Origin: Ralstonia insidiosa | GTDB taxonomy: Bacteria; Pseudomonadota; Gammaproteobacteria; Burkholderiales; Burkholderiaceae | Reading direction: 5' to 3' | Assembly (NCBI RefSeq): GCF_008801405.1 | Contig: NZ_VZPV01000001.1 | Location: forward strand, 62,001 to 126,000 | DNA length: 64,000 nucleotides | Made by a program: the position numbers and the translations under genes | The notes under the pieces: model-generated | What the model was told of the DNA's origin: nothing | Databases searched by the model: none | Seen by the model: the letters and a program-made list of their open reading frames with translations, nothing else | In this document: piece after piece, positions 43,617 to 52,690 of the stretch | Layout of the letters: every line of letters starts with the position of its first letter | How positions within the stretch are numbered: position 1 is the first letter of the stretch

Positions 43617-45659
43617 TTAGAGCAGCGGGCTCAGGTCCGCGAGCACGAATCCATATCCAGCCTCGGCAGCCAACTGTTTCAGTTCTGCTTCGAGGCGGTT
43701 GCGATCCTGGTGCCGGGCCCAAAACACGGGGCCACCCTCCCACCGCGGGAAGCCATAGCCCTGAACGAGTACAACATCGACATCACTCGGCCGTGCTGCG
43801 ATGCCCTCAGCAATCAGTTGCGCCGCTTCGTTCACCATCGCCAACAACGCGCGCCGTTGGATCTCTTCGGGCGTCAAGTGTCGGCGTTCGATGCCACGCC
43901 GTTTGCTCGCCTGTTGGATAACCTCGCGTACGGCGGGGTCCGTCGTTCGAACTTGCTTCCCTTCGACATAGGCGTAGTAGCCGGCTCCCGCCTTACGTCC
44001 AAGCCGGCCCATCTCGCAGAGCTGGTCCAGGATGTCGACATAGCGCTCGCGCGAATCGCGCTGCCACGCTTGCGCTTTGCGCATGCGCCAAGCGATGTCG
44101 AGCCCAGACAGATCCGCAACTGCGAATGGCCCCATGGCAAAGCCGAAGGCCGTCAGAGCGTTATCCACGTCTTCGGGCCATGCGCCGTCTTCGAGCATGA
44201 ACTCGCACTGGCGTCGGTAGGCGTTGTAGATTCGGTTTCCAATGAAGCCAAAGCCGTTGCCGGTAAGAACAGGTGTCTTCTTGAGCGCGGAGCCAATGGC
44301 CATACCAGTGGCGATAACGTCTGGCGCAGTCTGAGCGCCACCCACTACCTCCAGTAGCTTCATGACGTTGGCGGGGCTGAAGAAATGCAGACCGAGCACG
44401 TCTTGCGGTCGCGAAGTGGCGGCGGCAATCGCATCGACGTCGAGATAGGAGGTGTTCGTCGCCAACACAGCGCCAGGCCGAGCATGGGTGTCGATCTGCT
44501 GGAACACACCCTGTTTAACAGCGAGATCCTCGAACACCGCCTCGATTACAAGGTCGGCTTCTTTCATCCGGGTCCAGTCCAGCGTACCTACCAAGCGCGC
44601 CTCATTCCCTGCAGCCTTATCTGCGCCGAGCTTGCCGGCCGCCACACGCCCCTGATAGTGCTCGACCACGCGCACTCGGCCGCGCTCAAGCGCCGCTGCA
44701 TCTTGTTCCAACAGGAGGACTCCAAGTCCGGCATCAAGGGCGGCGATCGCGATGCCTGTTCCCATCGTCCCTGCGCCAACCACAGCCACAGTACGAACGG
44801 GGCGCGGGGAGCTCTGGGCGCCTGCCGGCAACTTGGTTGCCTCTCGTTCGACCTTGAACTGGTAACGCAGCGCCTGTGCGGCGGTGGTCGGCACCAAGGC
44901 AAGAAAGAGTTCGCGCTCTCGTTGCAGCCCCTCGTCAAAAGACAGGGTTGACGCTGCCAACGCATCGAGCAACGCGCCATAGGCAGGTTGCAGCTTCTGG
45001 CGCGCATTGAGTTTTGCCCGCTGAGCCTCAATAGCTGCGTCAACCTCGGCAGCGTGAAGAACCTTGTCACGGGCCCGCGGATACGGCGCCCCTTGAGTAG
45101 CCAACTCTGCGGCATGGCGGATAGCCGCATTCGTTGCGTCGTCGCTCACCACAGCATCGAACAGGCCCGACTCCCCGAGTTGGCTTGCAGTTTGGGGCTG
45201 GCCAGTGGCCATCAGTGCCTGCGCGGCGGCGATGCCCATCAGGCGCGACAGGCGTTGTGTGCCGCCGGAACCGGGAATTAACCCCAACGTAATCTCTGGT
45301 AGGCCCACGCGGGCGGACGCGTGCGCCACACGACCGTGGCAAGCGAGCGCCAGCTCGAGACCACCACCGAGCGCGACTCCCGTGATGGCAGCCACCACCG
45401 GCTTATTGCTGGCTTCGATGCGAGCCAGTACGGTGCGCAGAATCGGCTCCTGCAATTGGCGCGGCGTGCCAAACTCTGTGACGTCAGCACCAGCGGAAAA
45501 TGCCTTCGCACTGCCGGCAAGCACGATTCCGTTCACTGCGGGGTTGGACTGTGCCTCGTCGAGCTGCTGCACGATTCGTTCGCGCAAAGCGTGACCCAAG
45601 CTGTTGACCGGCGGGTTATCGAGCGCAATGACGGCGATGCCGTAGCGGATGTCGGACAT
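43617..45659 (-). CDS. bifunctional enoyl-CoA hydratase / 3-hydroxyacyl-CoA dehydrogenase
   Basis: A 680-residue FadB/FadJ-type enzyme. An N-terminal crotonase domain (residues about 1-190; AKAFSAGADVTEFG, then GVALGGGLELALACHGRVA) and a 3-hydroxyacyl-CoA dehydrogenase domain follow, with NAD motif VGAGTMGTGIAIAALDAGLG near residue 295, the GLHFFSPANVMKLLEVV signature near 415 and NGFGFIGNRI. It hydrates the enoyl-CoA and oxidises the hydroxyacyl-CoA. Start follows GAGGCAAAC. It lies 7 bases after the acyl-CoA dehydrogenase gene and before the thiolase. Its C-terminus is the source family of the chimera at 27460. Confidence 0.92.
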   Translation of the reverse strand: MSDIRYGIAVIALDNPPVNSLGHALRERIVQQLDEAQSNPAVNGIVLAGSAKAFSAGADVTEFGTPRQLQEPILRTVLARIEASNKPVVAAITGVALGGGLELALACHGRVAHASARVGLPEITLGLIPGSGGTQRLSRLMGIAAAQALMATGQPQTASQLGESGLFDAVVSDDATNAAIRHAAELATQGAPYPRARDKVLHAAEVDAAIEAQRAKLNARQKLQPAYGALLDALAASTLSFDEGLQRERELFLALVPTTAAQALRYQFKVEREATKLPAGAQSSPRPVRTVAVVGAGTMGTGIAIAALDAGLGVLLLEQDAAALERGRVRVVEHYQGRVAAGKLGADKAAGNEARLVGTLDWTRMKEADLVIEAVFEDLAVKQGVFQQIDTHARPGAVLATNTSYLDVDAIAAATSRPQDVLGLHFFSPANVMKLLEVVGGAQTAPDVIATGMAIGSALKKTPVLTGNGFGFIGNRIYNAYRRQCEFMLEDGAWPEDVDNALTAFGFAMGPFAVADLSGLDIAWRMRKAQAWQRDSRERYVDILDQLCEMGRLGRKAGAGYYAYVEGKQVRTTDPAVREVIQQASKRRGIERRHLTPEEIQRRALLAMVNEAAQLIAEGIAARPSDVDVVLVQGYGFPRWEGGPVFWARHQDRNRLEAELKQLAAEAGYGFVLADLSPLL

Positions 45660-45666
45660 GTTTGCC

Positions 45667-46827
45667 TCACGCTCCCTTCATCAGGTTCTTGCCGATGACG
45701 ATTTGCTGAATCTGTGTGGTGCCTTCGTACAGGCGCAGTAGACGAACGTCTCGATAGAAGCGCTCGACCTTGTACTCGTTGATGTAGCCAGAGCCACCGT
45801 GAATCTGCACCCCGCGGTCTGCGACGCGGCCAACCATCTCGGTGGTGAACATCTTGGCGCAAGAGGCTTGCATGCTCACTTCCGGATCCGAGACCCCGAA
45901 AGGTTTGGCGTCATAGCGCTGCGCGACTGACTGCACCAGCGACCAGCCTGCAAGCAGCTCAGCCTGGCTATCGGCCAGCATGGCCTGCACCAGTTGGAAG
46001 TCACCGATACGCTGGCCAAACTGCTTGCGTTGCTGCGCATAAGCCACGCTTTCCTGCAAGATGCGGCTGGCCATGCCACACGCCAATGCCGAGATGTGAA
46101 GGCGGCCGCGGTCCAATACCTTCATGGCCGTCTTGAAGCCTTTGCCGGGTTCCCCACCGATGATGTTTGCAGCTGGCACGCGCACGTTGTCGAGGTTCAC
46201 ATCGCACGTCTTGGTACCGCGCTGGCCCATCTTGCGATCAGGCTTACCCAGCGACAGACCTGGCAAGCCAGCAGGCACGATAAACGCGGTAATACCACCT
46301 GCGCCTGCCCCTTCAGTTCGGGCCATGAGCGTGAACGCGCCCGCGCGCGGAGCATTCGTGATGAAACGCTTCGTGCCACTGAGCAGGTAGTCGCTCCCGT
46401 CCTTCACGCCCTTGGTTTTGATGGAGGCTGCGTCGGAGCCCGCATCGGGTTCGGTGAGTGCGAACGACACAACTAGGTCACCGCTGGCAATACGCGGCAG
46501 ATACTCAGCCTTCTGCTCGGCAGTGCCATCAATCAAAATGCCTTGCGAACCAATGCCGATGTTCGTCCCGACCACCGAGCGGAATGCCAGCGCCGTGTGA
46601 CCGAGTTCGTAGGCCACTTCGCATTCCTGTGCCATCGTCAGGCCAATGCCACCGAACTCCTCAGGGATTGAGAGACCGAACAGACCCAACTCCTTCATGT
46701 CGCTCACGATGTCGGCGGGCACTTCATCGTGCTCCTCGACATAGTCCTCGGCGGGCATCAGCCGCTCCCTGACGAAGCGTTGAACACTGTCCTTGAGCAA
46801 TTTGAAGGTTTCTTGGTCGAGCGACAT
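45667..46827 (-). CDS. acyl-CoA dehydrogenase
   Basis: A 386-residue ACAD. SFALTEPDAGSDAASIKTKG and RFITNAPRAGAFTLMART form the FAD/substrate region; the C-terminal DVRLLRLYEGTTQIQQIVIG holds the catalytic Glu. Length matches short/medium-chain ACADs, with the R/K pattern not read closely enough to tell glutaryl- from adipyl-type activity. As first gene of the operon it would make 2,3-dehydroadipyl-CoA from adipyl-CoA and pass electrons to EtfAB. Divergent from the LysR gene at 46931. Confidence 0.9.
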   Translation of the reverse strand: MSLDQETFKLLKDSVQRFVRERLMPAEDYVEEHDEVPADIVSDMKELGLFGLSIPEEFGGIGLTMAQECEVAYELGHTALAFRSVVGTNIGIGSQGILIDGTAEQKAEYLPRIASGDLVVSFALTEPDAGSDAASIKTKGVKDGSDYLLSGTKRFITNAPRAGAFTLMARTEGAGAGGITAFIVPAGLPGLSLGKPDRKMGQRGTKTCDVNLDNVRVPAANIIGGEPGKGFKTAMKVLDRGRLHISALACGMASRILQESVAYAQQRKQFGQRIGDFQLVQAMLADSQAELLAGWSLVQSVAQRYDAKPFGVSDPEVSMQASCAKMFTTEMVGRVADRGVQIHGGSGYINEYKVERFYRDVRLLRLYEGTTQIQQIVIGKNLMKGA

Positions 46828-46930
46828 GACATCTCCTATGGATTGGCTGCATTGTTCTTTCGTCGGCCAGCCTTGACAATCCCAAAGAATGTGAACACGC
46901 TGTACAAATTCTTATGACAATCGAGATGTG
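46828..46930. promoter_or_regulatory. divergent promoter between ACAD and LysR genes
   Basis: A 103-base intergenic region between divergent start codons. AT-rich segments (gtgaacacgctgtacaaattcttatgacaat) could hold -10/-35 boxes and a LysR T-N11-A site, but no unambiguous motif was identified. Confidence 0.5.
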
Positions 46931-47827
46931 ATGGACGCTCACTCACTTGTGCTTTTCGTGGACATCGTAGAGGCCGGCAACCTCAGCAATGCGGCTCGAA
47001 ACATGAAGATGAGCCGAGCCAACATCAGCTACCGGCTGACCCAACTGGAAAAATCCATCGGGCAGCAGTTGATGAGGCGCACGACGCGGCGCGTCGAGTT
47101 GACTGAAATTGGCCAGCGTCTGTATCAGCATGGGCGCGTCATCCGCGACGAACTGATGGCCGCACAGGAATCTGTGGCTGTCTTCGGCAAGACGCTGCAA
47201 GGATCGGTCCGCCTGAGCGTGCCCACGGGCTTCGGCCACATGGTGATGTCCGGCTGGCTCATCGACTTCAAACGGCAGTACCCAGACATCGCGCTGGACC
47301 TGCTTTTCGACAACCGCGTGGATGACTTGCTGCGGGACGAGGTCGACGTGGCGGTTCGGGTCATGTCCGAGCCACCCCAGCAAACGGTCGCCACCGAGTT
47401 GGCGCGAGTGCGCTATGTCACGTGCGCGTCGGCCAGCTACTCGGACGCGCATTCCATGCCTGTTACGTTGGAAGACCTAGGCCACGTACCTCTGATTACC
47501 TCGGCCGTGGCCGGGCGGGATCTACGGGTTTCGGCTTACCAAGACGAGCAGCGCCACGAACTGATACTGCACCCGACGTTGGCTTCAGAGAATTTTCAGT
47601 TCCTGCGCGAAGCCATCTTGGCAGGCTTGGGTGTCGGCTTGGTGCCCGACTATGTCGTTCAGCAGGACGTTGCAGAGGGACGCGTCAGCACGACATTGAA
47701 TGATTGGCGCTTAAGCGTGTTCGGCACCCGCATGTTTCTTTTGCGTATGCCGGGTCGCTACCAAACTTTGGCGACACGCACACTCATCAACTTCGTCGTG
47801 GAAAAAGCCCGCGCGTGGGCCAGCTGA
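46931..47827 (+). CDS. LysR-family transcriptional regulator
   Basis: A 298-residue LTTR. The winged helix-turn-helix covers residues 1-60 (LFVDIVEAGNLSNAARNMKMS, RANISYRLTQLEKSIGQQLMRR) and a periplasmic-binding-like effector domain follows. ATG at 46931 is preferred; GTG at 46928 is also possible. It is divergent from the acyl-CoA dehydrogenase operon and precedes the CoA-transferase gene, so it likely controls adipate-type beta-oxidation, with a pathway acid or CoA ester as coinducer (inference). Confidence 0.9.
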   Translation: MDAHSLVLFVDIVEAGNLSNAARNMKMSRANISYRLTQLEKSIGQQLMRRTTRRVELTEIGQRLYQHGRVIRDELMAAQESVAVFGKTLQGSVRLSVPTGFGHMVMSGWLIDFKRQYPDIALDLLFDNRVDDLLRDEVDVAVRVMSEPPQQTVATELARVRYVTCASASYSDAHSMPVTLEDLGHVPLITSAVAGRDLRVSAYQDEQRHELILHPTLASENFQFLREAILAGLGVGLVPDYVVQQDVAEGRVSTTLNDWRLSVFGTRMFLLRMPGRYQTLATRTLINFVVEKARAWAS

Positions 47828-48120
47828 GTCCAAAAGAATGAGGCGCCGCACACACCAAATCCCAAAGATGGGTACCGCCAAGCGCCTCCTCAATCACTGG
47901 AACCTACAGTTTTTTTTGACAGATTGTCACGTTTTCTTGTGATTGTTCATTGGACTTTAACTACGGACAATTGTGGGCTAGTTTGCGCGCACCGCGCGCA
48001 GACCGCCCAGGCATTGCCAGGGCACAGTGCCGCAAGCGGTTCGACTGCCGACGTCCGTGAGAAACGAACTCAGTCAACGGCTCGCGGTGGTGAAGACGAC
48101 CAACGTTGGATTGAATTGAT
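47828..48120. other. intergenic region upstream of the CoA-transferase gene
   Basis: About 290 bases that probably hold the CoA-transferase promoter. No other gene was recognised. Confidence 0.4.
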
Positions 48121-49341
48121 ATGGGCGCCCTTAGTCATCTGCGTGTGTTAGATCTAACCCGGGTGTTGGCGGGTCCATGGTGCACGCAAACTCTGGCCGA
48201 CCTGGGTGCCGAAGTCATTAAGATCGAACGTCCCCATGCTGGCGACGATACTCGCCATTGGGGCCCTCCGTATGCCAAGGACGCGGAAGGCAACGACACG
48301 ACAGAGGCGGCGTACTACCTGGCAGTGAACCGAAACAAGAAATCGGTCACGCTCGACATCTCAACTCCGCAGGGGCAGGCGCTTATCGCGCAACTCGTTG
48401 CCGAAGCTGACGTTCTGGTCGAGAACTACAAAGTCGGGCAGCTTGCCAAGTATGGCCTTGACTATGAAAGTCTGAAGGCAATCAAATCGAATCTGATTTA
48501 CTGCTCCATTACGGGCTTTGGCCAAACCGGCCCGTACGCTCGGCGCCCAGGCTACGACTTCATCGTGCAAGGCTTGGGCGGCTTTATGAGCGTGACAGGC
48601 GAACGGGATGATCTCCCTGGAGGCGGACCGCAAAAGGCTGGCGTGGCCATCGCCGATCTATTCACCGGGGCCCATGCCACCATCGCAATCTTGGCGGCGC
48701 TCGTCCATCGGGACCGCACTGGTGAAGGTCAACACCTGGACATCTGCCTGCTTGATGTACAGGTTGCCATGATGGCGAACATGGCGACCAACTACCTGGC
48801 TACCGACAATCCGCCGCAGCGCTGGGGTAATGCCCATCCCAATATCGTGCCCTACCAAGTCTTCAAGGTCGCAGATGGCTGGGTCATCGTGGCGTGCGGT
48901 AACGATGGCCAGTTCCGCAAGCTGGTGGAAGTGGGAGGCGAACCAGCGCTGGCGGATGATGAGCGCTTCGCTATCAACCCTCAACGAGTGCGGAACCGCC
49001 AGGTACTGATTCCATTGCTGGAACCCATGATGCTGAGGAAGACGCGCGCACGGTGGATTGCAGCGCTGGAAAGCGCCGGTGTTCCATGTGGCCCTATCAA
49101 CGACTTAGCGGACGTCTTTAAAGACCCGCACGTGCTGGCTCGCGAAATGCGGCTCGACTTGCCCCATCCAACCGCAGGGAACGTCAGCGTCCCGGCCAGC
49201 GCACTCAAAATGAGCGGATCTCCAGTCGAGTACCGGATGCCGCCGCCCTTGATGGGCGAACACACGGATTCCGTGCTTGGGCAACTCGCCGGGCTATCGA
49301 CCAGCGAGCTCAAAGAGCTTCGCCGCCGTGCGGTGATCTAA
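48121..49341 (+). CDS. CaiB/BaiF-family CoA-transferase
   Basis: A 406-residue class III CoA-transferase. The N-terminus LRVLDLTRVLAGPWCTQTLAD with GAEVIKIERP is the CoA-binding start of the family; the catalytic Asp lies in AGVAIADLFTGAHA near residue 180, and NRNKKSVTLDISTPQG is conserved. It moves CoA from a donor such as succinyl-CoA to a carboxylic acid. In this context adipate or another dicarboxylate is the likely acceptor, supplying the acyl-CoA dehydrogenase next door; glutarate/dicarboxylate CoA-transferases of this family are known. The ribosome site is weak. Confidence 0.88.
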   Translation: MGALSHLRVLDLTRVLAGPWCTQTLADLGAEVIKIERPHAGDDTRHWGPPYAKDAEGNDTTEAAYYLAVNRNKKSVTLDISTPQGQALIAQLVAEADVLVENYKVGQLAKYGLDYESLKAIKSNLIYCSITGFGQTGPYARRPGYDFIVQGLGGFMSVTGERDDLPGGGPQKAGVAIADLFTGAHATIAILAALVHRDRTGEGQHLDICLLDVQVAMMANMATNYLATDNPPQRWGNAHPNIVPYQVFKVADGWVIVACGNDGQFRKLVEVGGEPALADDERFAINPQRVRNRQVLIPLLEPMMLRKTRARWIAALESAGVPCGPINDLADVFKDPHVLAREMRLDLPHPTAGNVSVPASALKMSGSPVEYRMPPPLMGEHTDSVLGQLAGLSTSELKELRRRAVI

Positions 49342-49674
49342 GCCAGCGAAAACAGTCGGCCGCGATGAGTCGTCGCCGAGCGCCGCGTCCTGTTGTACCA
49401 ACATCAAGCAGTGGAGGCGTTCATCTTGGCGGCCCGAAGCAGGGCTGCCCCTGAATTTCTAGGTCTGGGAGGACACTGCTAGCGCACTCTAAGCTTGAGT
49501 GGAAAGCGCGGTATCTCAGCATTGAAGTGAACGATGCCTTCGAGATCTGTGCTTCTTTGAAGTGCGCGGCAGAGCTCGTCGACGCGGGTAGGATTTACCC
49601 CGATAACGGTCACTGCCCCTGTTGAGGAAAATCAAGAATTAGCTTCAGCCATCCGTACACTGGAGACGCGGTTT
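49342..49674. other. intergenic region upstream of the AraC gene
   Basis: About 330 bases without a convincing ORF; likely the AraC-gene promoter region near the right end. Confidence 0.4.
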
Positions 49675-50604
49675 GTGAGCCAACTGATTGCACCGGATGA
49701 TGTACCCCTCTGGATACCCGGCGAGTTGACGCTCAACAGCGCAACAGCCGGATGGGAACACGTGGCGCTAAAGGGCTATCGTTATGGCTCGCTTGACGTC
49801 GCTATTCCGTCCATGCGCGACTACATGATCGTCAGCTACAAAGGCAGCGATGCCATGATGAGCCGGCGGGCCGGTGGTCCTTGGCGCAGCGAGCAAGTCG
49901 GGCGCGGCGTGTGTTCCCTTCTGACCCGCGGCGAGTCGTCTCAGTGGAAGTGGAACCGCCCGATCGACGTCACCCACATCTACGTGGCCCAGACCGAGTT
50001 GTGCCGTGTGGCGGAGGATGTCTTCGAGCACAGCATCAGTGATGTCGGAATGGAAGACTGCGTTCGCGTCGAGGACAGCATCCTTCCAAGCCTGGTGGCT
50101 GCCTTCGAGGAGGAGCTGACGAGTGGCGGCCTCGGCGGAAATCTCTATCGGTCTGCCTTGGTGAATCAGCTTTGCATTCACCTGCTGCGCCGCTATGCCA
50201 AGGCCCGCATTCGAGAGGTGCCGTTGGCGGTTCGCATGGCCGATTGGCAGCGCCGACGCTTGGTCCAGTACATTGAGGACAACCTGGACCGCAACTTCAA
50301 GCTCGAAGAAATGGCCGGGGAGGCTGGCGTCAGCGTCTCGGGGCTGATCCGCAAGTTCCGCGCAGAGTTCGGCTGCTCCCCCCATGCCTACGTTTTGCGC
50401 CAGCGCTTGGAGCGGGCCCGGCAACTGCTCAGCCGACCAGTGGCCACGCCCCTGAAGTGCATCGCGATGGACTGTGGCTTTTCCGACCAAAGCCATCTGG
50501 TGCGCCACTTCAAGCGCGCGTTCGAGCAGACGCCTGCGGATTACCGCAGCACGGTCACAGGGCGCCCCCTGCCGCCGCCCGAGCCCGACCAGCCGAGCCG
50601 GTAG
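49675..50604 (+). CDS. AraC-family regulator, ChnR-like
   Basis: A 309-residue AraC/XylS regulator. The N-terminal effector domain is followed by two helix-turn-helix units over residues about 205-300 (RRLVQYIEDNLDRNFKLEEMA, GVSVSGLIRKFRAEFGCSPHA, then IAMDCGFSDQSHLVRHFKR with a final FEQTPADYR). The start is GTG at 49675 with GGAG about nine bases upstream. In Acinetobacter the cyclohexanone genes are activated by an AraC protein, ChnR, encoded beside them; the location beside chnE here suggests the same role. Orthology was not tested. Confidence 0.8.
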   Translation: MSQLIAPDDVPLWIPGELTLNSATAGWEHVALKGYRYGSLDVAIPSMRDYMIVSYKGSDAMMSRRAGGPWRSEQVGRGVCSLLTRGESSQWKWNRPIDVTHIYVAQTELCRVAEDVFEHSISDVGMEDCVRVEDSILPSLVAAFEEELTSGGLGGNLYRSALVNQLCIHLLRRYAKARIREVPLAVRMADWQRRRLVQYIEDNLDRNFKLEEMAGEAGVSVSGLIRKFRAEFGCSPHAYVLRQRLERARQLLSRPVATPLKCIAMDCGFSDQSHLVRHFKRAFEQTPADYRSTVTGRPLPPPEPDQPSR

Positions 50605-50664
50605 CGGGCCCGGCATCGGTGGCCTACAGCGGCCGCCACGGGACTTGTGAGCGCTCTTTCCGTG

Positions 50665-50760
50665 ATCAGAGCACCCGGTTCAATGCCGGGACGGCAGTGA
50701 ATAGGTCGGACTTGACGCAGTAGTCAGCCGCCGAAGGAATTGACGCGTCCCATGAGCCTT
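50665..50760 (-). pseudogene. EtfA C-terminal relic
   Basis: Minus-strand codons read WDASIPSAADYCVKSDLFTA then VPALNRVL and stop, mirroring the end of the intact EtfA at 37179-38120 (PIFSIADYGLAADLFTAV, PELLRAL). About 30 codons survive with no start. It shows that another etfA copy once lay here. Confidence 0.7.
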
Positions 50761-51241
50761 CCCCTCAAACCGGCACGTCGCCGCCTGACGCGGTGATGGT
50801 GACGGCGGTCAGCTCGGAGCAGTCGCTCTTGCTCATCTCACGGCAGGCAGTAGTTGCGCTGCCACTATCGGTCGTAGCAGCGCAACCGTCTGCACAACCC
50901 ATCTGGCGCGAGGCCGTAACACCGGTGAGCGAAGGGCAACGTTGCCGGTATACCGAAGCCTTCTGGCAATAGATGCTTGCGCAGTAGCACGAATGCGGGC
51001 CGAGCATCCGAGGGCGCTGCCGGCAACAGAGCCTGCCGCGACACGCGCCGACACACGCAGTCCATCAACGACCTGTCATATCTGGTGCAGGCGCTGTTGG
51101 CGCGGAACCTGCTGTGATGTGGCGACACCGAGTATGTAGCCACCCGCCGCGAGCTTGAAACCACGAGATTGATCCCGTGGCCTTCGGTTGCAGCTGCTGG
51201 ATGCATACGGTCTCTGCCTCCGCTCGGCGGCGACCTCCACT
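50761..51241. other. intergenic region without recognised gene
   Basis: About 480 bases between the EtfA relic and the chnE stop. A minus-strand frame at 50765-51007 is cysteine-rich but lacks a ribosome site and a recognisable family. Confidence 0.35.
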
Positions 51242-52672
51242 TCAGTTGAACTGCGACACAAACTTTGTGGTCAGATAGCCATCGAAGGTTTCGCTGCCGC
51301 CCTCACTGCCATAGCCACTGGCCTTCAGGCCACCAAATGGGGTCTCGGCCAGCGCCAGCCCGATGTGGTTGATGGACACCATGCCGGCTTCCAATCCGCG
51401 AGAGAGCTGATGGGCGTTCTGCAGCGAGCTCGTGAACGCATAGGACGCGAGGCCGAAAGGTAAGCTGTTCGCTCGCGCGAGCGCCTCCTCTATCGTCTTA
51501 ATTCGCACGATGCCGGCGATCGGACCGAAGGGCTCCTCCGTCATGAGCCGCGAGTCGTCAGGAAGGTCGATCATCACGGTCGGGGCAAAGAAATTGCCTT
51601 CACCCGGTAGGCGCCGCCCGCCGGTCAGCACCTTGCCACCGCGATGGCGTGCGTCGTCGACGAAGCCCTCCATCGCCGAGACGCGTCGGCCCTGTGCCAA
51701 TGGCCCCATTCGGCTCGCGGCGTCAAGGCCGTCGCCCACCTTTAGGGCTTCAGCGCGCCCAGCAAAGCGTTCAACGAAACGGTCGTAGGCACCTTCCTGC
51801 ACGTAGAAGCGAGTCGGGGAGATGCAGACCTGCCCCGCGTTGCGGAACTTGAAGACCGCGAGCAAGTCCGCTGCCCGGTCGATGTCTGCGTCGTCACAGA
51901 CAATCACCGGCGCGTGACCGCCCAGTTCCATCGTACTGCGTTTCATCATCGCTCCGGCAAGAGCGGCGAGTTGCTGGCCCACCGGTGTGGAACCGGTAAA
52001 GGACACCTTGCGGACGATGGGCGAGCGGATCAGATACTCCGAGATCATGCCGGAGTCGCCTGACACCAGGTTCAGCACGCCGGGCGGTAAGCCTGCGTTA
52101 TGGAAAAGTTCGGCGATTGCAAGCACCGAAGCCGGTGTGTCGCTGGAGCCCTTGAGTATGACGGTGCAGCCCGCGCCTATTGCGGCGACCACTTTGCGAA
52201 AGGCTTGGCTGAACGGGAAGTTCCAGGGCGAGAAGGCCACGCAAACGCCGATAGGCTCACGCAGCACAGTCTGCTGCACGCGGGCGTCGCGAGGGGGAAT
52301 GAGCCTGCCATAAATGCGCCTGCATTCCTCCGCATGCCACTCGGCATGTTCGACGCAGCTCGTGACTTCGCCCACGGCCTCGGCTAGGGTCTTGCCTTGC
52401 TCGAGGGTGAGGTTGCGGCCGATCGCGGGCGCCCGTTCACGGATCAGACCAGCGACCTTATTCAGCACCTGGGCACGCTGCAGGGCCGAGCTAGTGCGCC
52501 AGGTCGAGAAGGCGCGCTCGGCAGCCGATAGCGCCAGGTCCAGATCGGCTTGCGTAGCATGCGGCAGGTGGCCAATCACCTTATTGCTGGCCGGGCTAAG
52601 GACTTCCTGCTCGCGGCGACCCGCACCGTTCAGGAACTGCCCATCGATGTATAGGCTGAGTTGGGGGTACAT
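51242..52672 (-). CDS. chnE: 6-oxohexanoate dehydrogenase (aldehyde dehydrogenase)
   Basis: A 476-residue NAD(P)-dependent aldehyde dehydrogenase. The cofactor motif FTGSTPVGQQLAAL is near residue 225, the general base Glu in MELGGHAPVIV near 250 and the catalytic Cys in NAGQVCISPTRF near 285. Its place next to ChnD/ChnB/ChnC homologues and its length match ChnE, which oxidises 6-oxohexanoate to adipate. An 18-base gap separates it from the chnD stop, indicating co-transcription; no strong ribosome site is visible before ATG 52672. Confidence 0.85.
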   Translation of the reverse strand: MYPQLSLYIDGQFLNGAGRREQEVLSPASNKVIGHLPHATQADLDLALSAAERAFSTWRTSSALQRAQVLNKVAGLIRERAPAIGRNLTLEQGKTLAEAVGEVTSCVEHAEWHAEECRRIYGRLIPPRDARVQQTVLREPIGVCVAFSPWNFPFSQAFRKVVAAIGAGCTVILKGSSDTPASVLAIAELFHNAGLPPGVLNLVSGDSGMISEYLIRSPIVRKVSFTGSTPVGQQLAALAGAMMKRSTMELGGHAPVIVCDDADIDRAADLLAVFKFRNAGQVCISPTRFYVQEGAYDRFVERFAGRAEALKVGDGLDAASRMGPLAQGRRVSAMEGFVDDARHRGGKVLTGGRRLPGEGNFFAPTVMIDLPDDSRLMTEEPFGPIAGIVRIKTIEEALARANSLPFGLASYAFTSSLQNAHQLSRGLEAGMVSINHIGLALAETPFGGLKASGYGSEGGSETFDGYLTTKFVSQFN

Positions 52673-52690
52673 AACTGTTATTTCAAAAGT

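Noticed and set aside
50765..51007. Cysteine-rich 80-aa minus-strand ORF
   Set aside because: Interesting cysteine spacing, but no ribosome site, no signal peptide and no recognised family; kept only as intergenic.
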